Origin: Trachythela sp. YZ-2020
Lineage: Eukaryota > Cnidaria > Anthozoa > Malacalcyonacea > Clavulariidae
Assembly (NCBI GenBank): GCA_016169945.1
Contig: JADLSH010000389.1
Coordinates: 1,133,001-1,197,000 of the forward strand
Direction of reading: 5' to 3'
Length of the DNA stretch: 64,000 nucleotides
The position numbers were made by a program, and so were the translations under genes. Shown here piece by piece: positions 53,376 to 63,152 of the stretch. Below the pieces are notes generated by a model, which was not told the DNA's origin, did not search any database, and saw only the letters and a program-made list of their open reading frames with translations. Position 1 is the first letter of the stretch. Every line of letters starts with the position of its first letter.

Positions 53376-54466
53376 TAAAATACAAGTTAGAATTAAATAT
53401 TTGCTTTCCTAGAAAATAGTAAATTTAACGATCTTATTAATTTACTTGTTCACACTTGATGCATATCAGTGTGGTGTGGAAATTAAAAATGAAACCACTC
53501 TGTCATATGATAATCAATACACAAAATGTACACAATACATGATAAAACTTCTTAAATGTTAATAAATGTTTCAGGTGTTATTGAAACAATATATGATGAC
53601 TGGTTTATCTTTATAACGATTTACTGTGTCACAAATAAAACTCTGTTTATACATCATTAATAGAAGACAACAAGTTTATCAGTGTAACACTATTACTTTT
53701 AGTCCTATGGGCAGCTGGAATGAGATTCGACCAGCATGGAATATTCTATTTCTGTGCATGACATACGTTACTGAGCCATTTAGATTGTGCATCAAGTAGA
53801 TAGTTGCCGGGTGCACACAATTTACCACATCTAGTATGTGGGATTATTAGCAAAAGACGGCAAAGCATTTTTTTGTACTTAGGGGAATAGCAAATGCTGA
53901 TAATGCGAGGTCACTAGGGTCTGGGGGGTCCAGGGTTATTTTTGAGGCCAGGAAATGCACTCAAATTTACTAGTTCCAGCTGCTAAGGAGGTTATCGAGT
54001 CACAAAATAGAATTAGGGTTAGTATTTGCACATACACATGAACATAATCCTATAAACCCTAATCCTATGAGCATTGGCTTAAATTCTATTTTGTGACTGG
54101 TAACATGGGAGCTTATAACCATTAAAAATGTTTACAAATTCGTAGGTTATAATTCTTAGAAATTCGAAGTTTATAATAGTTTGCTCCACTTGGATAATTT
54201 AACAATTTTGTGCACAAACTTGGGTTGCTGTGCACGGCACATTTGACATTCAAGTCACTTTTACAAAATTCACAAACATTGCGAACGAAGGAATTCAAAA
54301 ATTACGACTAGAAGAAGTATAAATTATTAAATTGTAGTGCAATGGGTACAGCATGTTGCCCAGTATGCAGTCAGTGCTCAAACAAACCAGACTGTTTCAT
54401 GTGAATAGTAGTCAATATTCAGACAGACAGACTCGCAGTACAAATTACAAAAATTTATAATATCGT
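53376..54466. other. No gene seen
   Basis: AT-rich. GAATTAGGGTT and AACCCTAATCC words at about 54010-54065 form a weak inverted pair. No ORF of note. Confidence 0.35.
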
Positions 54467-54472
54467 CATTAC

Positions 54473-54554
54473 CTTTTACTCTGTCAGTACTTGTGTTACT
54501 TTGACTTGCAGCTTCAGCGATAACATCTCGCATACTGTTAGCTGTTGAAGTCAT
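54473..54554 (-). CDS. Possible first coding exon, unknown gene
   Basis: ATG at 54554 starts MTSTANSMRDVIAEAASQSN and continues TSTDRVK to a donor AAAG|GTAATG (54472). It is 82 nt with no stop. The upstream 100 bp are GC-richer (GACGTTGGACGAG, CACACGTGACGCGGC), promoter-like. The next exon, if any, would lie at lower coordinates; the CxC-exon fragment at 53215-53375 is one candidate. Confidence 0.35.
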
Positions 54555-54710
54555 TCCCTTGTCAAAAGCTCGAAAGTATACGCTTCTGTTCGCCGGTTAA
54601 AATTTCGTAGGACGTTGGACGAGAAAAACTAGCCGACATTTAGTTTGTTTGGATCACACGTGACGCGGCTTCTCCTTGGCTTGCCTCTTGCCCAGGCTGC
54701 CCAGTGCATA

Positions 54711-55028
54711 CTATACAGACGTTATATATGCAATGGTGCTCTTTAAAGTTATTGACTTGGTTGTGCTGATTATTATGATGCGCTGGTTGGACGCTTTCCA
54801 GGGCGCAACAATTCTAATTGCAATTCCAAAATATTTATAGTAAATAACCCCCAAACAAAAGAAAACAGAAAATGCAAATTATAATCCACGCCCAAGCGGT
54901 GCAACCGACTCGTCCTTGTTGATTGTTATTTGTTCCACTCTCAATGATAAGTAAACTGCGATCATCAGGAACATTCCCCCACCAAAGATTGACAAGTATT
55001 CTTTCACGGATAACTTTACCATTTTCCA
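54711..55028 (-). pseudogene. MARCH-like ligase, transmembrane exon with one-base deletion
   Basis: Begins at an acceptor TTCTTATTAACAG|TGG (55029-55031). Phase 0 matches the RING exon donor, giving LKSFRE joined to WKMVKLSVKEYLS. It encodes TM1 (MFLMIAVYLSL), then loses frame near 54893 relative to the 52 kb copy. TM2 (WAWIIICIFCFLLF) and APWKASNQRIIIIS follow in the next frame, to a stop at 54711. In MARCH1/8 an equivalent KPLRKWEKLQM junction joins RING-CH to TM1. Whether the deletion is real or a sequencing error decides if the gene is alive. Confidence 0.65.
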
Positions 55029-55228
55029 CTGTTAATAAGAAAATAACTTGTATGAGGCCTGAACCTAATAAATGGCAAAAGAATCTCAAATATATATTTG
55101 GCTGAAACCATCCACTTCTTAGTATATATGTATAGCCTTGTAATATAGCCTTTATTGCATCAGTTTAACCCCAACTTCTTTTCCAATGTTTTATCGGAGT
55201 AAATCCCCCAAGTAAATGATTTGCGTAC

Positions 55229-55420
55229 CTCTCTAAAAGATTTTAATTTGACCTCCATGTCACATTTATGGAGGCAAATCTCGCAATATGTTTTACCCGA
55301 GCTTCTCACCCACTCTTCCAAGCACTCGTGGTGCATATACCCCGATGTGCCTGTGCACATACAAGGTGCAATTATATTCTCGTTTGTGCCATCTAAGCAT
55401 ATACTGCCACAAGGTGGTTT
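55229..55420 (-). CDS. RING-CH (RINGv) exon of a MARCH1/8-like membrane E3 ubiquitin ligase
   Basis: The exon is bounded by an acceptor TTAATTTCAG (55421) and a donor GAG|GTACGC (55228); 192 nt, phase 0 at both ends, open throughout. It encodes KPPCGSICLDGTNENIIAPC, then MCTGTSGYMHHECLEEWVRS and GKTYCEICLHKCDMEVKLKS. The C...C-x15-C-x-C...H-x2-C...C-x2-C order with Cys at the fourth ligand and Trp in LEEWVR is the RING-CH pattern. MARCH proteins sit in endosomal or plasma membranes and ubiquitinate membrane receptors through an E2 docked on this domain. The first CxxC has one extra residue, which should be checked. Upstream N-terminal exons would be at higher coordinates and were not found, as LINEs occupy that stretch. 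Confidence 0.8.
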
Positions 55421-55499
55421 CTGAAATTAAAACAAACAAAGACTTTAAGGTAAAAGCATATCAAGCGATATCGAGGTAGCACGTGGGTGACAAGTGCAC

Positions 55500-55850
55500 G
55501 TGGTTACCACGTTAACCACCTAATAACTTTCATTGATACCTTATCGGCCCCCGGAGCCTTATTCGAAGGAAACGAAAGAAGTATTTTACGTATCTCAAAT
55601 ATGGAAACCGCAGGGAACGAGAGCTCGTCTCCGAAAAAGGTGTCCGAATTCGTAGGTGGCATTAAGGAAATTCCATTTTCGTTTGCCAGAGATCTTACAG
55701 TCTCAGTTGCACGAGCTCCCACAGTCGTGAAGAATTCATTAAATTCGTTTGCCAGTAGCTTTACATCTCCTGTATAAACGGATTGAGTAATCTCTTTACG
55801 TTACTTTAATTCGGTCATTCGTAAATTCTTTAGCTTTTCCACCGGGCGAT
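55500..55850 (-). pseudogene. LINE reverse-transcriptase fragment
   Basis: The minus-strand frame 55780-55504 reads DVKLLANEFNEFFTTVG-like sequence, then FPAVSIFEIRKILLSFPSNK and APGADKVSMKVI, the start of a non-LTR RT domain. It breaks off before the catalytic blocks. A further piece (KLKNLRMTELK) lies upstream after a stop near 55800. Confidence 0.75.
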
Positions 55851-55852
55851 TT

Positions 55853-56032
55853 CTATACACCATAGTCACCAAATATATCAAACATACAGCATTTCAGCTC
55901 CTCAAGGCAACCAAGCCACTGATCTGAGTTTAACTTAAAATATAAACTATACTTCTGAATGTTTTTCAACAAGTAACCATCATTATATTTAACAAAGTCT
56001 GTTGAACCGTCAGGACTATCAGTGGCAGCCAT
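55853..56032 (-). other. Unrecognised ATG-initiated 59-codon ORF, possible exon
   Basis: MAATDSPDGSTDFVKYNDGY, then LLKNIQKYSLYFKLNSDQWL and EELKCCMFDIFGDYG to a stop at 55853, with good start context (AAAATGGCTG). It lies between two LINE fragments of opposite orientation. Not recognised. The adjacent TTTACATCCCTACCTATTGA is tandemly duplicated at 56078-56124. Confidence 0.3.
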
Positions 56033-56124
56033 TTTGATCAGCTCCTCAGTGACCGATCTTTGTACTAAATGGAAAATATTTACATCCCTACCTATTGAAA
56101 TATTTACATCCCTACCTATTGAAA

Positions 56125-58110
56125 TTCTTTCAATGATAATAAAGACAATCCTAATAAGACCTGGAAGATCATTAATGAACTTACTTCTAAGAATAGGAAA
56201 AGCCCTCACATTGGCGAGGTTGATTTGAATGGCGTATTAATTAATGACCCTAGCAAAATTGCTGATGCGTTTAACGATCACTTTTCAAACATCGGACCAG
56301 ACCTTGCAGATAAAATTAATCTTAATTATAGCAATCGGTCTTATCTTGATTATTTACCTAACCAAAATAATGCTATTTTTCAACTGAGAGAAATAAGTAT
56401 TCCAACCGTTTACGCATTACTGTCCACGTTAAACACTTCTAAAGCAACAGGTTTAGACAAAATATCTTCTAGGTTAATTAGAGAATGCTCTGACTTAATT
56501 GCAGAATCCCTCTGTCTTATTTTTAATCGTTCTATCACTACAGGCATATTCCCAAACGAATGGAAATGTGCTAAAGTTATTCCTATATACAAACAAGGCA
56601 AACGCAATTGCGTTGATAACTATCGTCCCATTTCTATTGTTCCTATTGTGGCTAAGGTTTGTGAAAGGGTAATTTATGATCAGCTATATACATTTATAGC
56701 TGAAAATGAATTATTAACTAATTATCAATCGGGATTTCGAGGCCTACATTCTACTGTCACCTCTCTTCTTGAGGCTACCAACGAATGGGCTTATAATATT
56801 GACAGTGGTAATGTAAATGCTGTAATGTTTCTTGATCTTAAAAAAGCGTTCGACACTGTAGATCATGAAATATTGCTGAACAAACTTAATGCATATGGAA
56901 TCAAGGGAACTGCGGGTAACTGGTTAAGATCGTATCTAAATGAACGTAATCAAAAGTGTTTTGTTAACGGTCATTTCTCCTCGAATCGATTACTACAATG
57001 TGGGGTTCCTCAGGGAACTATATTAGGCCCGCTTTTATTTTTAATCTATATTAATGATCTTCCTAATTGTCTAATACACTCTCGGGCACGAATGTTTGCT
57101 GATGACACTAATTTGACATATGCAAGTAATAACATACATGAAATTAATCATAATCTTAACGAGGATCTTGCTAGTGTCAGTGAATGGTTATCAGCAAACA
57201 AACTTACTTTAAACCAGACTAAAACTGAATTTATGCTAATTGGCTCGCCAAAGAATAAATACTTTTCAATCTACTCCTTTATTAGTAATAAATAACGTTC
57301 CAGTTAAACAAGTCTCTCATACAAAATCACTCGGCGTACACATTGATGAGAACTTATCCTGGAATGTTCATATTGAGAAACTGAGTAAAAAAGTTGCTTC
57401 CGGTATTGGTGCACTAAAACGCATTAGACCTTATGTTCCTTTTACCACAATGCAACTTATTTACAAGTGCTTAGTTCAACCATATTTCGACTACTGCTCT
57501 GCTGTCTGGGACAGTTGCAGTAGTTATCTAGTTAACAAATTGCAAAAATTACAAAATCGTGCTGCCAGGGTATTAACATCTTCTAGTTATGATACAAATG
57601 CCGATTATCTTTTCGAAAGTCTTGGATGGAAAAATCTTGTATCTCAGCGTAGGCTCTCCAAGGCTATCATGGTGTATAAATCCTTGAATGGTCTTGCTCC
57701 AGATTATCTTTCTAATATGTTTGTTGATCGCAATAGTATCACAAATTATGCATTGAGAGACACCAGTAACAAACTAGCTTTGCCACTACCGCGTACTAAT
57801 TACTTGAAAAATAGCTTTAGTTATAGCGGTGCAGTACTGTGGAATTCTCTTCCTACTGAGTTAAGACAGGCTAGTACTTTACATAAATTTAAGTCTGACT
57901 GTAGCAACTTTATTCAATAATTTTTAAATATTTTATCTAATTTTAATCAATTTAATGCACGGCACTCATGAAAAACAGGTAGTTTTGTAAATATGTATAG
58001 TATAATTTATCATATAGCTAATTTCCTTTGTTACTTTATCATAAGTGTGTAAAATCCTGATGAGTCCACCGTGACTAAATAAAGTTCACTAACTAACTAA
58101 CTAATATTAT
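56125..58110 (+). mobile_element. 5'-truncated CR1/L2-like LINE
   Basis: Begins abruptly at about 56125 in the linker before RT, as 5'-truncated LINEs do. It ends with a 3' UTR of about 150 bp and an (AACT)n tail (CACTAACTAACTAACTAA, about 58088-58105). AATAAAG lies just before the tail. It is unrelated in detail to the 38 kb LINE. Confidence 0.85.
56225..57920 (+). pseudogene. LINE reverse transcriptase, one frameshift
   Basis: Frame 1 (56225-57295) carries [82 protein letters not shown] and MFADDTNLTYAS (the catalytic FADD box), then NKLTLNQTKTEFMLIGS. Frame 2 (about 57250-57920) continues with LGVHIDENLSW and the C-terminal region YKCLVQPYFDYCSAVWDS, LQKLQNRAARVLTSSSYDT and NSLPTELRQA. 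The frame changes near 57250. The endonuclease is missing through 5' truncation. ATG at 56225 is arbitrary; coding similarity starts about 56130. Confidence 0.88.
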
Positions 58111-58133
58111 GATATCTGGCGATACGGCCGAAA

Positions 58134-58334
58134 CTATACCCCAAGGTCGTGCTTCGCAAGTTTTGTGATTGTACGACCGCCAACACCGTGCATATGTACC
58201 ACAGCAGTACCAGCAAGGTCGAAACCCTCTTCAACGCGCTTGTCAAATCTAGCGCGCAGGTCAGTTTTTAATCTGCGAACGAATGAATGACCTAAAATAA
58301 GCACCCGCGGTAACTGTAATGCTGAATTGGCCAT
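58134..58334 (-). CDS. SGNH-hydrolase-like first exon
   Basis: Begins ATG at 58334 (MANSALQLPRVLILGHSFVR) and ends AVVHMHGVGGRTITKLAKHD just before a GGG|GTATAG that may be a donor. The GHSF motif is block I (GxS nucleophile region) of SGNH hydrolases, and the HMHGVGG stretch resembles the following conserved block. Similar exons recur in cnidarian multi-copy families. The remaining exons would lie to the left and were not found; LINE DNA begins within 30 bp. Confidence 0.45.
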   Translation of the reverse strand: MANSALQLPRVLILGHSFVRRLKTDLRARFDKRVEEGFDLAGTAVVHMHGVGGRTITKLAKHDLGV

Positions 58335-60024
58335 TGTAAAAACTCACAAGAATAGTATATAGTCAATACAGTAATAAAAGGTAGGACAGCCGAACACACG
58401 TTACCGTTAACTAGGAGTAATAATAACGGAAATAGCGATGATTTACCTGAATATTTCAAGAATGACGTGCTGCAAATCCTGAGAAATCAATGTGAAAAGT
58501 TCTGATGTCCTTATATTCGCCAGAAAGACTGCAGCGAATGGCAGCAAAAAGTTTGAGGGTGGCTTTATGACAGACACCCTACGTCATTATTTTAATTGTA
58601 TAGCTTATCTTATAACATTGGCCTCTGGCAAACTTGTTATCTTAGGAGACACATTTGCTCCACACCCTTGATATCTAAACTAATTATTTATCTCTAAATC
58701 TAATACTAACAAGACGCAAAACATAAAGTTCCTTTTCGCGCACGCAAATATTCTATTTACCTGAGTTCTAACACCACAATCATTAGATTTACGTCGTGTA
58801 ATGTGAGCCCAGTCTCTGACCTTCCAGACGCGAGCGTGAAATTTATGGGATACCTGAGCGCACTAGAAGGCCTTAACGAAAAGAGCTCAGCGAAAGGCGA
58901 AGTACAGTTTACCCCTGGTTTACTCCCTACTAGTGGGCAATTATTGAAACCCCTAGGTAATGGACACTTCCAAATAGCGGAAAGCTCCGTATATAAAGAA
59001 CAGACTATAAACTATAAGGATGAAACTTTATCCCAGCGCCCTACAGTCCAACTAGCAGTAGTGATCCCTGCAGAATAGGTCTCGGTCATCCAGGCTGACA
59101 TCTCACCAATCACACGGGTAAGTACAGTGGACTATTAATGCGTAGCTTGTAGTCTGCATGACTGCATGTGTTAGTCTTAAGGTGTTAAATCCCGAAAATG
59201 AAAAAAGAATGCCTGCTATGGAAAATATATCATTGAAATAACATAATTTTATGACATACTTTTTAAGAGTACTAACTAGCCACACGATTGGAGAAAGACT
59301 TTCTTTTCGATAGGCAACGGATTTTTTTTCAGCAGACTCCGTCTTTTCCAATTTATGGGGTGTTGCTATGTTTCATGGGTGTCATGGGTGAACGTTTTCG
59401 CGAATTTCGCGGTCGTTTCGCGGACATCGCGTGGACATGAGAAGGACTTAAAGACTTTTAAGGACTTAAAGAGGAGCTGCGGGGCGAATTTAATCGCTTC
59501 TTCTTTATATAAAAGGATAAGAAGCGATATATGACATGAGCGAAAAAGTAAAATATAAGGCGAGTTTGTTATAATTGTTGATATCTGTATTTGTTCATAA
59601 TATACTGGCTTGTTGCTCTAAAAACTGTTGCTTTATATAAATAGTCAGTCTCGTTTAATTCCAGTTTAAGTATCCTATATTTTATGTTACAAAAAGCTAT
59701 AAATTAAAAGGAAAGCGGAACAATTTTTACGAGAGAATTGTATACTTTCAACCGCAAGATTTCATTTCAAAAAGGAATTTAATAATTTATAGGTAAAATG
59801 CAGTTTTGTTTTATGAACTTTACGAAACGTTTTATATTGAAAGGACGGTTGAATTTTTCAATTTTACTTTTAAATAAAATATTAGAATGCATAATAACAT
59901 AACGATTTCTCTGTCAGTTATAACAAGACCTTGAAGCTCTTTTCCATAATTTATAAACCAAATCACGTTTTCATTTCTAGCGTCATTGTTTTGTGCCTCT
60001 ATGGGCTCTGCCACAATGGGCAGA
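58335..60024. other. No convincing gene
   Basis: A 91-codon ORF (58803-59078; FMGYLSALEGLNEKSSAKGE) has no recognised domain. CGCG-rich words at 59395-59430 (TTCGCGAATTTCGCGG) form short palindromes. The rest is AT-rich. Confidence 0.3.
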
Positions 60025-60591
60025 TCATTGATACTTTTGTGCCTCAATGGGCTCTATCACAATGGGTAGTTCAGTTTTATTTTGTGCCTCAATGGGCTCT
60101 ACCACAATGGGTAGTTCAGTGTTATTTTTTGCCTCAACAGGCTCTACCACAATGGGTAGGTTGTTATTTTCTGCTACCACCATCAGTAGTTCAATCTTAT
60201 TTTGTGCTACCTCCACAGGTAGTTCAGTGATTATATTTTGGGCTATCACCATGGGCGGTTCAATTTCGTAAGAAAACATGCTCGTACAACATGAAACACT
60301 GACAACCTCTGGTAAGTTATCTACAGACAAAAATTCGACACCTGGGTCTAAAACAATTAAGCCACTATTCAGAGCTTTTAAGTACATTTTGTCTCCTTGT
60401 AATAAGACATTATTAAATGTTGTTGTTGACCAATCGATCAGTGGGTTATTTTGGGCTGTTAGAACTGCCGATAAACTCACGAAAGCACATTGCTTGCCTC
60501 TAGATCGAACACTAAAACGTTCATCACCTTGATGTATATTAGCAGAAAGAAATAAAGCCATACTTACGTGAATTTTTCTGAATATTTTCAA
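60025..60591 (-). CDS. Cysteine-protease-domain ORF (herpes-tegument-N-like deubiquitinase fold) with repeat tail
   Basis: The conserved core is residues 15-75: IHQGDERFSVRSRGKQCAFV, then LSAVLTAQNN and WSTTTFNNVLLQGDKMYLKA. A QGDxxF...SRGxQC segment (catalytic Gln and Cys pattern) followed by a W...GDxxY block is what I know from tegument-type USP domains carried by several cnidarian and fish multi-copy genes. The C-terminus is about five copies of a 14-residue repeat (LPIVVEPIEAQNKTE) coded by a 42-bp minisatellite (60000-60245). GTAAGT at the start (about 60566) suggests the first codons may be a splice donor and the real exon starts later. Only the beginning of the protease domain is seen; the His/Asp part is absent. 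Role unknown. Confidence 0.45.
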   Translation of the reverse strand: MKIFRKIHVSMALFLSANIHQGDERFSVRSRGKQCAFVSLSAVLTAQNNPLIDWSTTTFNNVLLQGDKMYLKALNSGLIVLDPGVEFLSVDNLPEVVSVSCCTSMFSYEIEPPMVIAQNIITELPVEVAQNKIELLMVVAENNNLPIVVEPVEAKNNTELPIVVEPIEAQNKTELPIVIEPIEAQKYQ

Positions 60592-60610
60592 CCGTTTCCT
60601 GCATAAAAAG

Positions 60611-61735
60611 CAGAGTTGTTAACAAGTCTCATGTTGCAAGTCCAAGTCAAGTCACAAATCATTCCTTTCAAGTCCAAGACTCCAAGTCAAGTCACAAGTC
60701 ATTTAGTCCAAGCTCAAGTCAAGTCCAAGTCATTTACTGCGAGTAGCAAGTCAAGTCACAAGTCATTAGTCCAAGCTCAAGTCAAGTGCAAGTCATTTAC
60801 TGCCAGACAGTGCCAGTAGCCACTAGCCACTAGCAAGTCAAATCATGAAATCACAAGTCATTTTGTACAGTTCTTTCTCGTGTATACTGGGAGAGTCACC
60901 AGTGAGTCAGTGAGAATTATATATAGATGTACATTGTACAAATATACATTACAAGCTATGAAGCTAACAGTCTAAAAATTTTCTGAATTCAACTCAACAT
61001 TCAACAATATATGAATATAATATAAGCATTAAGCAACTTAGAAATATTGTGGCATTGCAATTGATACACCTGGAAATCTTAGTTAGTTAGTTTAAATGTG
61101 AATAATAAACCTAGAAATTAACTTTTAGACCAAACATGCCATGAGAAAAAGGTAAACATTTTATTGCTGACGTTCTGTAGTGTACAGTAAGTAGAATATC
61201 TTCAGATAATTTGAATTTGACGATGTTGTACTTCGTTGACATTACTCCCGCATATTTTGCATGTAGCTGTCCTCTTTGAAGTAGTAGTAGTGTAATTACG
61301 ATACCCGAAAGTGACAATTCTTGGAATTAAAGTCCTATTATTCCTATTATTTTGACTGCCAACTTCGGTAGCAGCCATGTTTTTACAACATGAACAGGCG
61401 CAAAAATGGCGCCGCTAATTTATACGAGAGTCGCGAAAAAAAACTCGTTTGGCATGAAAAAACCCAGAAAAATGTCGGAACCACAAATCTGCCGATGCAC
61501 CAAGAACGCTATTGATTTTCCTGGGCAAATGTTAGAAAAGTTAATTTTCACTAGATATTTAGGAATTAACGTTTGACTTGCGTTGGTAACAAGTCATTTC
61601 TTGCAAGTCCAAGTCAAGTCACAAGTCATTGTGTTCGAGTGCAAGTCAAGTCCAAGTCATTTATCTAAGTCAGCAAGTCAAGTCACAAAAATTGCGACTC
61701 GAGTCCAAGTCCTATGACTCGAGTCTACAACTCTG
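60611..61735. mobile_element. Non-autonomous hAT element, 1125 bp, perfect TSD
   Basis: Ends CAGAGTTGT and ACAACTCTG are inverted repeats. Perfect 8-bp target duplications ATAAAAAG flank it (60603-60610 and 61736-61743). Both subterminal regions are packed with AAGTCAAGTCACAAGTCATT units (60632-60860 and 61580-61720), probably transposase-binding arrays. The centre (60870-61570) has only minor ORFs with no hAT transposase motif. Confidence 0.95.
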
Positions 61736-61984
61736 ATAAAAAGCTTTGTCAAATCTTGAGCACATGGAAAGAAACATGCGCGCGCAATACAAAATATTGC
61801 TTGACCGCCCCCCTCATTTAAAAAAACATTCCTCAAGCTTCATTTTTTCCCCGGAATTACGAGATCTTAACAGACACAAATCGAAATCTCGACTATACAT
61901 AACTCGGCCAAAGAGACTGGACAGAAGTAAACGCAACACTTCATGTCAAGAATAGTGTGCTGCCTTCGGCAGCAATTATTGTAA

Positions 61985-63150
61985 TGAGATAGATAGATAG
62001 TTTAATTAACATTAAGAACTTGCAGCCTTTACAGCTGAATTATGCCTATGCTTTACAATTAGAAGAATATTAAATATCACATAGCTATGTACAAAAGGTG
62101 TAAAATCGTATCCATTATATAAAATATTTACTCGAGTTATGCATGATAAAACTGTCTCTGAACCTATTTGTCATACACACTGGAAGTTTAAAGTTTCTAT
62201 GTTGTCTTAAGAAGGGTTGACCAGTATTTTCATTTACAGGAGGTAGTAAGCCCTTTAGCTTATGATTAGGGTTGCTTACTATTTCATTGAATAGCTTGGT
62301 AGTTAGTTGTTGTCTTCGATCAAAGAGTGACGAAATGTTCATTGTTTCCAATACTTCTTGATATTGCAGTTCAGGGAAGATTATGCGGAAGGCACGCTTT
62401 TGAAGTCTTTCCAGATCATTGGACAGGTACTGCGGAAGTGAGTCATGAAATGCTTCACAAGCATACTCGATAACAGGGCGAATGCATGTAACATAAAACT
62501 GAATTAAATCATTTGGTGGCAGTCTAGCACGCTTTAGTTGTCTTAGGAAATATAGCCGTGAAAATACCTTTTTACAAGTATTTGTTATATGGGTGTTCCA
62601 TTTGAGATCGTCAGAAAATGTTAGGCCCAATAATTTCGTAGAGGCCACCACATTAACATTATTATTAATAACTATTGGGTCGAATACTTTATTGGATGTT
62701 GAGAAGCTTATTCTTAACTCTTTGCATTTGGTTTCCTTCAGTTCCATGCCATTTGCTATTGACTTTCTGGCAAAAACGTTTACGTGATCTTGAAGTATGC
62801 TTAAATCGTTTTTTGCAACAGATTCAGACATGGTTGAATCATCGACATATTTCCAGAAATCATCCACACCGGGTACATTAATATCGTCAATCATTATCGC
62901 AAATAGCCAGGGACCCAATTTGGTGCCTTGTGGGACGCCTGCATGAACATTACTCCACTCTGAAAAGCAGTCATTGCTCAATTTCACTCGTTGTTTACTC
63001 GTTGTTTACAGTCAAAAATCCAGTACTTTAATGGTTTCAGGGATGTTATAAGTTTTCAACTTTTTCGATAAGATGTTGTGATCGATCAAATCAAAAGCTT
63101 TGCGGAAATCGAATAACATGACTCTGGTGGTGGAGCCATTCCCATCGGTA
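61985..63150 (-). mobile_element. 5'-truncated or interrupted LINE, minus strand
   Basis: The 3' end carries a (CTAT)n tail (GATAGATAGATAG on the plus strand, 61989-62001). The coding part runs to about 63140, where it meets the (AAT)n end of another LINE. This is probably a nested insertion. Confidence 0.75.
62115..63140 (-). pseudogene. LINE reverse transcriptase, C-terminal half
   Basis: From 63140: VMLFDFRKAFDLIDHNILSK (RT block with catalytic Asp), then, after frame breaks near 63000, GVPQGTKLGPWLFAIMIDDI, KYVDDSTMSES (YVDD box) and STKLLGLTFSDDLKW. The post-RT region has VTCIRPVIEYACEAFHDSLP and LERLQKRAFRIIF, ending at 62115. A direct repeat of CACTCGTTGTTTACTCG at about 62985-63005 coincides with the break. 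N-terminal RT blocks are missing. Confidence 0.85.
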
Positions 63151-63152
63151 TT

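Noticed and set aside
60566..60599. 31-nt microexon next to the hAT element (GAAACGG...TTCAC between CAG and GTAAGT)
   Set aside because: The next intron would be only about 40 nt, so the splice model is doubtful; mentioned only as a possible effect.
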